Source: Desulfovibrionaceae bacterium
GTDB taxonomy: Bacteria > Desulfobacterota > Desulfovibrionia > Desulfovibrionales > Desulfovibrionaceae
Assembly (NCBI GenBank): GCA_009782775.1
Contig: WRIL01000004.1
Coordinates: 1-64,000 of the forward strand
Reading direction: 5' to 3'
Length of the DNA: 64,000 bases
The translations under genes and the position numbers were made by a program. Numbering within the stretch: position 1 is the first letter of the stretch; every line of letters begins with the position of its first letter. Under the pieces are notes generated by a model. That model was not told the DNA's origin. It did not search any database and was given only the letters and a program-made list of their open reading frames with translations. Shown in pieces: positions 25,369 to 33,298 of the stretch.

Positions 25369-25390
25369 ATCCTGTAAGATGCTGTATTAT
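25362..25390 (+). promoter_or_regulatory. Sigma-70 promoter reading inward from the left inverted repeat
   Basis: TTGACA (25362-25367), a 17-nt spacer, TATTAT (25385-25390). The -35 lies inside the terminal repeat and the -10 just inside the element. Predicted start near 25397, upstream of AGGAGG (25426-25431). Confidence 0.7.
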
Positions 25391-25438
25391 TTACACAAGT
25401 CGAAAATTCGGCTGAAAAATCAAGCAGGAGGCAAAAAC

Positions 25439-25703
25439 GTGTCAAGCGAAATCTACGCATTGTTTGAGTCGCTACCCCGAATTGGTGCAGCCAGAACCAG
25501 GCCCTACGTCAGAAGAACTGGCACATCAACGAATTATTGAAATCAAAGTTCGGTTGAACGACATTGACTTAGCCATGATTAGGGGCTTGGATGCCCGTGA
25601 TGCAGGTACTGCTACTGCTGAGGATAACGAAAAGTTGGTGGAACTGCGCGCTGAAAAACGCGAATTGCGGGAGGAACTCGCAGTATTGGAAGATCGCGGT
25701 TAA
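25439..25703 (+). CDS. Short cassette ORF, possibly frameshifted (33-aa and 79-aa frames)
   Basis: AGGAGG (25426-25431) sits 7 nt before GTG at 25439, but that frame gives only 33 residues (stop at 25540). A second frame, shifted by one, begins at a TTG (25464) and runs to 25703 with 79 residues ending in a charged helix (LVELRAEKRELREELAVLEDRG). The 79-residue frame has better protein character and its C-terminus is reminiscent of phage tail-associated proteins; I do not recognise it with confidence. Either the gene suffered a one-base indel, or expression needs frameshifting, or the strong RBS serves a short leader peptide. Confidence 0.4.
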
Positions 25704-25796
25704 ACAGTAGACCAGCTATTACAGTTTAGCCAGACCTGCTAACTCACGAATAATGACCCCATCTTTGAAAGCGGCCCGATTGGTCTGGCCGGTTCT

Positions 25797-26567
25797 TCAA
25801 CTTATTTTGTCATTTGGTCGCTGCGCAGTGAGCCAAAGAGAACCTGCAAATTCTTTTACTCCAGGGAGCTTCTCAATAAAATTTTCCACTTTTTTAACCA
25901 ACGGGATAAGTTTTTCCGGTACTTGAGGGTGTAGCCAATCAAAGGGGGTGATCCGTATTTTGATAAATCCGACTTTTTGCAGAATTATGTATAGGCTTTT
26001 GCGATAAAAAGCCGTTTCATCCGGTGAAATATTTGGAAAAAATCGACGGAAACGTAGAGTAAACCATATTTGTGGATTCAGCATATTAGGTTCGCAAAAA
26101 CTTATGACACCACCGGGTTTGAGCAGTTGATACATTTTGGCGAAAGATTTCCCGCAGTCCAAGTGATGCAATATTGAAGAACCAATGATGGCGTCAAAAG
26201 GACTCTGAGCGTCGCAATCTTCAAAAGGGGCCTCCAAGAACTCCACTTGTCCGGCGGGCACGTTTTTTTGCCTAGCTGCCGACAACAGATCTGGAGACAG
26301 ATCAACCGCCAAAATATGGGCACCATATTTTGAAAACATTTCAGTAAACAAACCCGTACCACAACCAATTTCTAGGGCTCGCATACCAGGAGCAAGCTTC
26401 GCGCCTTGCGCAATAAGCTGTCCCCGCCTCTTAGCTCGTAATTGACCGGCTGGCGTACCCCAACCCCATTGCATGGCAGGATCGTTTTCTAATAACCATT
26501 TGCCATGTTTAATTTCAGCTACAAATCTTTTTTCTTCCACTTTCATAAGCCTCGACACGTCAGGCAT
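25797..26567 (-). CDS. Class I SAM-dependent methyltransferase in cassette
   Basis: 256 residues from the ATG at 26567, with AGAGG 6 nt upstream; a longer frame begins at 26588. Motif I ALEIGCGTGLFTEM, motif II AVDLSPDLL, motif IV region FDAIIGSSILHHLD, and LLKPGGVISFCEPN. It resembles UbiE-like and biosynthetic small-molecule methyltransferases. Substrate unknown. The AT-richer composition differs from the neighbouring housekeeping genes. Main passenger of the mobile cassette, transcribed toward its left end. Confidence 0.8.
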   Translation of the reverse strand: MPDVSRLMKVEEKRFVAEIKHGKWLLENDPAMQWGWGTPAGQLRAKRRGQLIAQGAKLAPGMRALEIGCGTGLFTEMFSKYGAHILAVDLSPDLLSAARQKNVPAGQVEFLEAPFEDCDAQSPFDAIIGSSILHHLDCGKSFAKMYQLLKPGGVISFCEPNMLNPQIWFTLRFRRFFPNISPDETAFYRKSLYIILQKVGFIKIRITPFDWLHPQVPEKLIPLVKKVENFIEKLPGVKEFAGSLWLTAQRPNDKIS

Positions 26568-26733
26568 ATTGAGCCTCTTTAGTAGCAATCAAAGCAAGCG
26601 GCTGAGTCATAGTAGGGAAGAGTGAGAACTCTGAGTTTCATCATGGCCTTCCAGGGGTTGAGTAGTTGCGAGAATCTCTTGATTGGTAACTATAGTTAGA
26701 TACCAGCGTCAAGATTTCCTGTAAACTGTTTGA

Positions 26734-26997
26734 ATGGAAAAATATCCTCTGTTAAAAGAGGCCATTGCAAATGTTTTGCGGGAGCGTCGAGAGTCCCTCG
26801 GCTTGTCTAAGCGCAAGCTGGCAGGACTGGCGTGGCTGGAACATCCTTACATTATCCAACTCGAACAGGGCACAAAGCAACCTACGCTCAATGCCCTCTT
26901 TTATATCAGCGAAGCACTCGGTCTACAGCCTTCGGAACTTGTCCGATTCTTTGAAGATGAAATAGCGAAGCTGGCGAAGTCAGACGGTGAGAGCTGA
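26734..26997 (+). CDS. XRE-family helix-turn-helix regulator in cassette
   Basis: 87 residues. Lambda-repressor-like domain (about 8-70): LRERRESLGLSKRKLAGLAWLEHPYIIQLEQGTKQP is characteristic, but is shown here only as a domain description. It lacks an obvious ribosome site. Divergent from the methyltransferase across a 166-bp region with palindromic AT-rich sequence. Probably regulates cassette genes; could be an antitoxin-like component. Confidence 0.75.
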   Translation: MEKYPLLKEAIANVLRERRESLGLSKRKLAGLAWLEHPYIIQLEQGTKQPTLNALFYISEALGLQPSELVRFFEDEIAKLAKSDGES

Positions 26998-27074
26998 GTT
27001 GCGATTATTTTTGATACGCCAAAGCGCAAGAGCAAAAAAATGGAAAAATTGGGGAATTTTTACAAAATTTTTGG

Positions 27075-27101
27075 TTATCAACCATTTTCTACAACACAGC
27101 C
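27075..27101. repeat. Right terminal inverted repeat
   Basis: Complement of the left repeat, ending ACACAGCC. On its inward strand TTGATA (27081-27076) sits where the left repeat has TTGACA, but no matching -10 follows at 17 nt, so it is a weaker or absent promoter. Confidence 0.85.
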
Positions 27102-27109
27102 TATGCTAA
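27102..27109. repeat. Target-site duplication, right copy
   Basis: TATGCTAA, identical to 25334-25341. Its CTA (27106-27108) is the TAG stop of the Ppx/GppA gene on the minus strand. Confidence 0.85.
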
Positions 27110-28026
27110 ATACGCGCTTCTTCTATAGGCTGCCCCATATCCGGCCTACGGCACAGGCGGCGGATGAGTCCATCGGCCAGACCCGCCCGGGACACATGGA
27201 TCGCCTGTAAAGACGGGCATGACTCCAGAAGCAGCAAAAAGATCTCCAGGGCCGGCACGATCACGTCCGCTCGATGGCTGTTCAGCCCAAAGAGCCGCAT
27301 ACGCTCCTCGCAACTCAAATCCTTAAGCCTCGCGCACAAGGCGGCCAGTTCTTCCGGCCGCAGGGTGTCGTGCTTTTTCTTGCCCAACAGCTCTTGCGCC
27401 TTATTGATGTTGCCGCCAAAGGCGATGAGCGCGCTTGGAACATGGACCCGCCCTATTCCTTCCACCTCCCGTACAAAAACGGCGCGCTCTTCTCCGGTCG
27501 CCGCGCCCGCCAGGCTCCTGACCGCGCCCAAGCGGAAAGAACCGGAAAAGACGCTTTGCCCGCCGGCATAGGCCACTACCTCCGTGCTGCCCCCGCCCAC
27601 ATCCATATAGACGCAGTTCCCTTTCAGCCCGGCGACCTCGTTAAAATCCACGGATTCACGGACAATCTCCGCTTCTTCCCGGCCGCTGATGATGTTGATG
27701 TCAAAGCCGCAGTCTTCACGCACCGCCGCGCGGATGGCCTGGCCGTTCTCCGCGTCGCGCATGGCGCTGGTGGCGCAGACGCTGAAGCGCGAAACCCCAT
27801 AGGCCCGCATCAAATAAGCAAAACCACGCATGGTGTCGCGTATCCGGCCCTCTTTTTCCGCGCTGATGCGCCCGCCGGCAAACACATCCTCACCCAGGCG
27901 CAGGGGAACGCGCAGGTAGGCCGTTTGCCGGAAAACCGGCCCCTCTCCCAGATCCAATACGTTATGGATCAGCAGGCGCACGGCGTTGGAGCCCATATCC
28001 ACCGCGGCCAATATGTTACCAGTCAT
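27106..28026 (-). CDS. Ppx/GppA-family phosphatase
   Basis: 306 residues. Begins NILAAVDMGSNAVRLLI, the ASKHA phosphate-binding motif, with DVGGGSTEVV near 140 and the third motif GGNINKA. Members hydrolyse polyphosphate or pppGpp; substrate not decidable from sequence, and the C-terminal HD domain of full-length Ppx is absent. Start ATG 28026. Its 3' end meets the mobile cassette; in the uninterrupted state the end of this gene and that of the glycosyltransferase would have overlapped. Confidence 0.85.
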   Translation of the reverse strand: MTGNILAAVDMGSNAVRLLIHNVLDLGEGPVFRQTAYLRVPLRLGEDVFAGGRISAEKEGRIRDTMRGFAYLMRAYGVSRFSVCATSAMRDAENGQAIRAAVREDCGFDINIISGREEAEIVRESVDFNEVAGLKGNCVYMDVGGGSTEVVAYAGGQSVFSGSFRLGAVRSLAGAATGEERAVFVREVEGIGRVHVPSALIAFGGNINKAQELLGKKKHDTLRPEELAALCARLKDLSCEERMRLFGLNSHRADVIVPALEIFLLLLESCPSLQAIHVSRAGLADGLIRRLCRRPDMGQPIEEARI

Positions 28027-28218
28027 AAAAATTTTTCCCTACTTTCAACGCTTATCGGCAAGTTCGCATTTAATCCAATAAAAAATAAATCTAGAAAATA
28101 ACTAGACAAAACGCGGTTAATAATATTATCATGGAGATCTAGCAGTGACCGTAATCTTTAAAGCTACAGACGTATGTCATAACAAGGTTACATCCACGCA
28201 CCCGAAGGAGTACTCTCA

Positions 28219-29970
28219 ATGTTTTGGAGCAACCTGGGCTTGAACAAAAAAATGAGCGTTGTCATAGGGCTGCTGATGTTGATCCTGCTGTGCACTTCCG
28301 GCGTGTTCGCCTGGCGCCTGAAAACATTGCATAAAGAGGTGCTAAAAGTGGAGTTCGCCGCCGAACTCAACGCCATAGTTCTGCTTCGCGAACTTGACCA
28401 CTTTAGATGGATTACCGTCTTGCAGCGCTATGCGTACGACCCCTCCGTCACCTCTCTCACTTTGCAGGAAGATGACCACAAGTGCGGATTCGGCCAATGG
28501 TATTACGGAACGGCCCGGACCACGGCAGAGAAGGCTTTTCCGGAAATCAGCGCCCCTTTGAAGCTGATCGAGGCCCCCCATGCCGCATTACACGCATCCG
28601 CAAGCACAATCAGAAATTTGAAATCCGCTGGAAATATCACGGAGGCGCAAACGGTATTTATAGACACATCGCTGCAGAGCATGAAAACAGTGCAGGAACT
28701 CCTGGATCAGATAGCCAAAACTTCCTCGGATGAGCGGGTGCGGAGCGGAGAGAACTTGGAGCGCATGGTCGAGGAATCCCTCCAAAACACCCTTATACTC
28801 GTCATTGCCGCATTTTTCATGGCCTTGGGCCTTGGCATAATCATTACGAAAAGCACTGTCGGGCCGATACTCAAGATTGCGAGCTATGTGGAACAAGTGG
28901 GCGACGGACATTTTGACGCGACGCTTGAGATGCCGAGGAAGGATGAATTGGGATATCTGGCGGGCGATGTTAAAAAAATGGTCACGAACATTAAAACCAT
29001 GATGCACGCGATGGAAGAAAAGAGCGCGGAAGCCGAGCGCCATGCCGCTGCCGCCGAGGAGGCCCAACAAGGGGTGGAAGCCGCCAGGATCGCGGATCAG
29101 GCCAAAGTGGACAGCATGAATCATATTGCCGCCCAGCTCGAAGAAATAGTGGCGCATACGAACCAGATGACGGAAAGCATGGCCGGAACCATTCAAACAG
29201 CCACCGACGGCATGCAGGCCCAGCAGCAGCATGCCCAGGATACGGCTTTGAGCATGGAACAAATGTCCAGCGCCATAAATGATGTGGCGCGAAACGCGCT
29301 TTCCGCCTCGGAAAGCGCTTCGGCAACAAAGGTTAACGCGGAACAAGGCTCAAGCATTGTCGCCGACACCATTTCCGCAATCCGTGAGGTAAGCGACAAA
29401 GCGAAGCTCATCTCCGAATCAATGGCCGCCCTGGACGAACAGGCCAAGAATATCGGCCATGTTATGGACATCATCAACGATATCGCGGATCAAACGAATC
29501 TATTGGCTCTCAACGCCGCGATCGAAGCCGCGAGAGCCGGCGAAGCCGGGCGCGGCTTCGCCGTGGTGGCGGACGAGGTGCGCAAGCTGGCGGAAAAAAC
29601 GATGCAGGCCACCCATGGAGTCGCTGCGGTCATCAGCGCCATTCAAAACAGCGCTTCGACCAATCTCCGCTCCGTTGAGGAAGCGGTCAACGCCGCGGAC
29701 AAGAGCACACACCTGGCGCAGTCGGCGGGTGATTCTTTGCAGTCCATCCTTACGATAGCCGATATGAACGCGGAGAAAGCCCAGAACATCGCCAGCGCCT
29801 CTGAAGAACAATCCGCCTCCGGAGAGCTGATCCACGAGCGGACTGCCGAAGTAAGCCGCGTGGCTACGCATAATTCTGAATTGATGGCGGAAGCCGGCCG
29901 GGCCGTTGCCGAACTGGAGCAGTCAATAGCCCGGATTGTCTCCCTGGTGGATAAGCTCAGAGACGCATAA
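28219..29970 (+). CDS. Methyl-accepting chemotaxis protein with CZB-like sensor
   Basis: 583 residues. TM1 (about 12-34); a ligand region (35-190) carrying a chemoreceptor-zinc-binding (CZB)-like pattern: [24 protein letters not shown]2 (about 190-212); HAMP (about 213-265); coiled-coil signalling domain with the hairpin tip [26 protein letters not shown]. The methylation helices are Glu/Gln/Ala rich. RBS GAAGGAG. Senses through zinc or an oxidant (the known role of CZB), likely periplasmic here rather than cytoplasmic. The chemosensory partner CheZ is at 31637. Confidence 0.9.
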   Translation: MFWSNLGLNKKMSVVIGLLMLILLCTSGVFAWRLKTLHKEVLKVEFAAELNAIVLLRELDHFRWITVLQRYAYDPSVTSLTLQEDDHKCGFGQWYYGTARTTAEKAFPEISAPLKLIEAPHAALHASASTIRNLKSAGNITEAQTVFIDTSLQSMKTVQELLDQIAKTSSDERVRSGENLERMVEESLQNTLILVIAAFFMALGLGIIITKSTVGPILKIASYVEQVGDGHFDATLEMPRKDELGYLAGDVKKMVTNIKTMMHAMEEKSAEAERHAAAAEEAQQGVEAARIADQAKVDSMNHIAAQLEEIVAHTNQMTESMAGTIQTATDGMQAQQQHAQDTALSMEQMSSAINDVARNALSASESASATKVNAEQGSSIVADTISAIREVSDKAKLISESMAALDEQAKNIGHVMDIINDIADQTNLLALNAAIEAARAGEAGRGFAVVADEVRKLAEKTMQATHGVAAVISAIQNSASTNLRSVEEAVNAADKSTHLAQSAGDSLQSILTIADMNAEKAQNIASASEEQSASGELIHERTAEVSRVATHNSELMAEAGRAVAELEQSIARIVSLVDKLRDA

Positions 29971-30053
29971 GGCCACTGTTGCCGTCAAGATTGCCGCGCC
30001 GGGGACATGTGGGCGGGGTTACTTCTCACTTTTGACCTTACCCTTTAAATACC

Positions 30054-30079
30054 CCCCCCTGGTGTCCACTCCAGGGGGG
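30054..30079. terminator. Hairpin in the 29971-30429 intergenic region
   Basis: Perfect 9-bp stem CCCCCCTGG/CCAGGGGGG with an 8-nt loop, about 85 nt after the chemoreceptor stop. No U-tract. The region also holds the short ORF at 30193-30321 and otherwise nothing I can identify. Confidence 0.4.
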
Positions 30080-30192
30080 CTTGAGAGCGCGGGTGCAAGG
30101 GGCGGCCTTCTCTCCGCCCAGCTCTCAATTCCGGAATATCAGAGGCAAGGGCATATGTATGTTGCGGAGGCTACGTTTTGAAGAAAAAAATC

Positions 30193-30321
30193 TTACTTCT
30201 TCCCCTGCGCCTGCTCGGTCCGCTTGATAATTGCCGGACCGCCCTGGTAGATTATCATATTAAAATCCAATCCTGCGCCGTGGCGATGGTCAAGCTCATA
30301 AGCAAATTCCTCCGGCTCCAT
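30193..30321 (-). CDS. Possible 42-residue protein (MEPEEF...QGKK)
   Basis: Open frame ATG 30321 to TAA 30193, with protein-like residues (MEPEEFAYELDHRHGAGLDF at the start, an IIYQGGPAII segment, basic C-terminus). GGAG stands too close to the ATG to be a normal ribosome site. It may be a real small protein or the end of a decayed gene. Confidence 0.3.
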   Translation of the reverse strand: MEPEEFAYELDHRHGAGLDFNMIIYQGGPAIIKRTEQAQGKK

Positions 30322-30429
30322 GCTCCATCATACAGGTAAAATCTATCGTCGGATAGGTGAACAAGCCGCACGGAAGGTTTTCTTTGCGGCTGCACTGTAT
30401 AAACACTGTCAACCATGATGGAGCTTATG

Positions 30430-31227
30430 ATGAAAAAGATTTCTTTGCCGGCATTGGTTTTTTTGTTGCTATTCAGCCTGTTGTTCTGCGGGTTTCAGAG
30501 CGGAGCGGCTCAGGGCCGGGACAAGACCTTCACCAACAGCATCGGCATGGAGTTTGTGCTCATTCCGTCCGGTTCCTTCATGATGGGTCGTGATCCCGCA
30601 TTTGAGGAAGGCAACGACAGCGAATTGCCGCAGCATAAGGTGAACATCAGCAAGCCCTTCTATCTGGGCAAATACCAGGTGACCCAGACACAGTGGGAGG
30701 CGGTGATGGGGAGCAATCCCAGTAAGTTCAAAGGACGGAACAATCCGGTGGAACAGGTTTCCTGGGATGACGCGCAGGCATTCATCAAACGCCTGAACGC
30801 CAAGGAAGGGCATAGCCGCTATCGCCTGCCCACGGAGGCGGAGTGGGAATACGCGGCCCGCGCGGGCACGAGCAGCGCATACACCTTTGGGGACGACAAG
30901 CATGATTTGTCCGGGTATGCGTGGTATGATGGCAATTCCGGGGACACGACCCGTCCGGTGGGCCAGGAGCAGTCCAACGGCTGGGGGCTGTATGATGTTC
31001 ACGGCAATATCTGGGAATGGGTGCAGGATTGGCATGGGAAGAAATATTACGCCAATAGTCCGGAGACTGATCCCAAGGGGCCGTCGAGCCGGGAATATCG
31101 TGTGTTTCTCGGCGGCAGTTGGTACGACGTCGCCTTCGAGTACTGCCGGTCGGCCTCCCGGGGCTACGACTCGCCTGACATCCGGGACTTCCTCATTGGT
31201 TTCCGCTTGGCCCTCTCCCCGGAATAG
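30430..31227 (+). CDS. Secreted FGE/SUMF1-like domain protein
   Basis: 265 residues from ATG 30430 (GGAG 6 nt upstream; the frame extends to 30415). Signal peptide (1-26: FLLLFSLLFCGFQSGAAQG). The mature part is one formylglycine-generating-enzyme-like domain: GMEFVLIPSGSFMMG, EVSWDDAQAF-like, RLPTEAEWEYAARAG, YDVHGNIWEWVQDW, GFRLA. The active-site cysteines of true FGE are not evident (a lone Cys in EYCRSASRG). These proteins often act in binding or as accessory factors. It stands alone between a repeat-rich region and a tRNA. Confidence 0.85.
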   Translation: MKKISLPALVFLLLFSLLFCGFQSGAAQGRDKTFTNSIGMEFVLIPSGSFMMGRDPAFEEGNDSELPQHKVNISKPFYLGKYQVTQTQWEAVMGSNPSKFKGRNNPVEQVSWDDAQAFIKRLNAKEGHSRYRLPTEAEWEYAARAGTSSAYTFGDDKHDLSGYAWYDGNSGDTTRPVGQEQSNGWGLYDVHGNIWEWVQDWHGKKYYANSPETDPKGPSSREYRVFLGGSWYDVAFEYCRSASRGYDSPDIRDFLIGFRLALSPE

Positions 31228-31258
31228 GCAAAAGGGAGCAGGCCGAACGAACGACAGG

Positions 31259-31288
31259 GAGCGGAATGGAGTGGAGCGGAATGGAGTG
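31259..31288. repeat. 15-bp tandem repeat, two copies
   Basis: GAGCGGAATGGAGTG repeated twice, then partly again. It is in the 324-bp region between the SUMF1 gene and the tRNA. Confidence 0.7.
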
Positions 31289-31331
31289 GAGTCAGCCTGT
31301 TCCCAAAGGTAACGTTTCTTTTTTTGTTTCA

Positions 31332-31408
31332 CGGCGGCGTAAGCCGCCGCAAAATAAGTGAATACTCCACCGGCTAAAGCCGGTGGCATCGAATAACAGC
31401 TAAAGCTG
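31332..31408. repeat. Cluster of three hairpins, REP-like
   Basis: 31332-31349 (CGGCGGC stem, GTAA loop), 31367-31386 (CCACCGGC stem, TAAA loop) and 31397-31408 (CAGC stem, TAAA loop). Equal 4-nt A-rich loops and regular spacing suggest repetitive extragenic palindromes. Not associated with a gene here. Confidence 0.6.
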
Positions 31409-31488
31409 GCGATTAGTGCAAAGTTACCCCAATTTACCCCTTAGATGTCAATAGATGAAGATATACCCGTATAGACGAAAGATGCCAT

Positions 31489-31534
31489 AAAAAAAACAAA
31501 GTCCCGCAAGGCTTTTTCAGACCTTGCAGGACTT
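31489..31534 (-). terminator. Intrinsic terminator after tRNA
   Basis: A stem of about 13 bp with one mismatch (arms 31522-31534 and 31499-31511), 10-nt loop, followed on the minus strand by a T-rich run (31498-31489). Good rho-independent terminator for the tRNA. Confidence 0.8.
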
Positions 31535-31551
31535 CCTAAGAGAATGTTATT

Positions 31552-31627
31552 TGGTGGGCCCACCAGGACTCGAACCTGGGACCGACCGGTTATGAGCCGG
31601 TGGCTCTACCAACTGAGCTATAGGCCC
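31552..31627 (-). tRNA. tRNA with CAT anticodon (Met or Ile2)
   Basis: 76 nt including encoded CCA (complement of TGGT at 31552-31555). 7-bp acceptor GGGCCTA/TGGGCCC, D-arm with TAGCTCAGTTGGTAGAGC, anticodon loop CTCATAA, T-arm CCAGGTTCGAGTCCTGG. CAT may read AUG (elongator methionine) or, if lysidine-modified, AUA. The initiator is unlikely because the first pair is G-C. Confidence 0.9.
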
Positions 31628-31636
31628 TATAAAAAA

Positions 31637-32314
31637 TCAAATCCCTAGCTTGGCCAGCAGATCGTCCACCGCCTGCTGGGAAGCTCCCGCATCGGGGCCA
31701 TGCAACCCGGAGCCGTGAGCCGCCGTCTCCTTGGCCTGCTTCCGGCTTTCCTCCGCAATGGCCTCCAGATCTTTCTCCGGTTCTTCCTCGCACTTCTTGA
31801 TCATCAGCCCGGCGGCGACGTAGGTCTGCACCACAATATCCCGGATATGCCCCAAGGCGCTCACCACCCTTTTGATGCGCTGGCCGGTAAGGTCTTGGAA
31901 ACTCAAGGCCTCCACAATGGCGTTCACATTGGCAAGGTTCTGCTCCAGGGCATGCGTGATTTCATCCGCCGCCGTCCTCGCGGGCGCAATCTCCCTGAGC
32001 GCGGCCAGGGCGCGGCGCGTCTTGGCCCCGTTCGCCTGGATATCTTCGGCCTTGTTCATAATATCATCAGCGGCCCGCAAAGTCGTGCCCAGCACCTCAT
32101 CCAACTGTCGGGCAGCCTCATGGAAAACCGTGATCTGCCCACTATTTTTGTCCGGACTGGGGGATTGTTCAGTCAACTGCGCGATTTCCTTATAGATATC
32201 CCGCAGACCGCACAGCATATCCTCATTCATGCGCTTATGAAAGGCGTTTTCCCGGCGTAGCCGCTTCAACTCCTGCCTAGCATCCGGATTCTTGGCCATT
32301 TTCACCATCTTCAT
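31637..32314 (-). CDS. cheZ: CheZ-like chemotaxis phosphatase
   Basis: 225 residues from ATG 32314. Long helices; catalytic motif FQDLTGQ with D141 and Q145, the CheZ pair (equivalent to E. coli D143/Q147), and a C-terminal CheY-binding peptide QQAVDDLLAKLGI. It dephosphorylates CheY-P at the motor end of chemotaxis. The upstream half of the longer frame (to 32482) has no coding character. Just upstream of a tRNA, on the same strand. Divergent with the lipoprotein at 32471. Confidence 0.85.
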   Translation of the reverse strand: MKMVKMAKNPDARQELKRLRRENAFHKRMNEDMLCGLRDIYKEIAQLTEQSPSPDKNSGQITVFHEAARQLDEVLGTTLRAADDIMNKAEDIQANGAKTRRALAALREIAPARTAADEITHALEQNLANVNAIVEALSFQDLTGQRIKRVVSALGHIRDIVVQTYVAAGLMIKKCEEEPEKDLEAIAEESRKQAKETAAHGSGLHGPDAGASQQAVDDLLAKLGI

Positions 32315-32470
32315 TCTCTCCCGTAGGGATAATATGGTAAAAGCACGGCAGGAGCAAGCGCGGCTTCCAATATTTATTTGACCGCGGGCGCCGCCTGTGC
32401 TTATATAGCCCTCCGCCGCATCACACGGCACCGGGACGGCGCAGCCCTGAACAACAAAGGAGTTTATCCC

Positions 32471-33265
32471 ATGAAACGCCATTTTTATATCGGCCTGGGT
32501 CTGGCCCTGCTGCTGGCGGCTTGTTCACCGGCCTATACCGGCCTGGACGGCAGCATCATGTACACCAACACCAACCCGGATGTGGCCGTGGTTCCGAATA
32601 CCGGGCTGATGCCCATGCAATCAGGCGTTATTTATGTCAACCTGGACAGCGACAGCAACCTGAGGCCCCGCACCCGCGTCAATTACGTCATTTACGGGGA
32701 CGATGACAGCGCCCAGGTAAAACGGCATGCCCATGTGCTGTTCACGGAGATTATCGACCGCCACCAATTCCAGTTTATGCCGGAAACTTTCTCCGAACGT
32801 AACGAGCTCGGCGTGAAAACCGTCAAGATCGAAGGACGGAGCTGGACCGAACATCAGCGCTATGAAAACTTCGAGGGTGACTGGTTCACCCGCTGGTGGA
32901 CCATGAATGACCGCAATGCCCCAAAAACCTGGATCGGCAAGCGCTGGTCGCGCAATGAGGACCCCTACACCCGCACCATTGTGGAATACCGTGAACCCCT
33001 TCCGGCCTGCGCCTCTATCGAGGAAAACCAGATCATGTTCATTTTCAACAATGTCCGCATAAACAGCCCCACCCTGGAATGCAAGCAGGAAGTGGACGCG
33101 GTTTTCGCACGGGCGGACGCGGCCTTTTCCATCCGGCGCAGCAGCGCCATGCAGCTTGGATCGGCGGCCCCGGCCAACGCCATGCGGCAGATACCCTCCG
33201 CCCCCTCCATGAATACGACCCGGCACATCGGCTCCGCCCAGATCACCTCGCAGCCCATGGATTAA
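32471..33265 (+). CDS. Predicted outer-membrane lipoprotein
   Basis: 264 residues with lipoprotein signal LALLLAACSP (Cys18 or so). AAAGGAG 9 nt upstream. Mature part has repeats of YV/VN strands and an abundance of Asp/Arg; no family recognised. A Ser/Ala-rich tail (about 215-264) looks disordered. Perhaps a Desulfovibrio-specific putative lipoprotein family. Function unknown. Confidence 0.7.
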   Translation: MKRHFYIGLGLALLLAACSPAYTGLDGSIMYTNTNPDVAVVPNTGLMPMQSGVIYVNLDSDSNLRPRTRVNYVIYGDDDSAQVKRHAHVLFTEIIDRHQFQFMPETFSERNELGVKTVKIEGRSWTEHQRYENFEGDWFTRWWTMNDRNAPKTWIGKRWSRNEDPYTRTIVEYREPLPACASIEENQIMFIFNNVRINSPTLECKQEVDAVFARADAAFSIRRSSAMQLGSAAPANAMRQIPSAPSMNTTRHIGSAQITSQPMD

Positions 33266-33298
33266 CTTCGACGGTTCCCCCCTGCTTTGCCGAAAAGC

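Larger units (their letters stand above)
25342..27101. mobile_element. 1,760-bp transposase-less cassette with terminal inverted repeats
   Basis: Bounded by 27-bp inverted repeats starting GGCTGTGTT (25342-25368 and 27075-27101, 25 of 27 positions identical by my alignment), and flanked by an exact 8-bp direct repeat TATGCTAA. It contains a short plus-strand ORF, a minus-strand SAM methyltransferase and a plus-strand XRE-type regulator; no transposase frame is visible. The interior is more AT-rich than the surrounding genes. This is the architecture of a mobile insertion cassette moved in trans by a related insertion sequence. 8-bp duplications are made by IS1595, ISL3 and IS66 families, but I cannot assign the family. 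Confidence 0.85.

Noticed and set aside
28050-28057. TTATCGGC, the complement of a flagellar sigma-28 -10 box (GCCGATAA)
   Set aside because: The TAAA box is only about 9 nt away rather than the usual 15, and it would read into the Ppx gene.
31332-31408. CRISPR array
   Set aside because: The hairpins differ in sequence and spacing; there are no equal repeats with unique spacers.
31552-31627. Initiator tRNA-Met
   Set aside because: The first acceptor pair is a normal G-C and the anticodon stem lacks three consecutive G-C pairs of an initiator; elongator Met or Ile2 remains.
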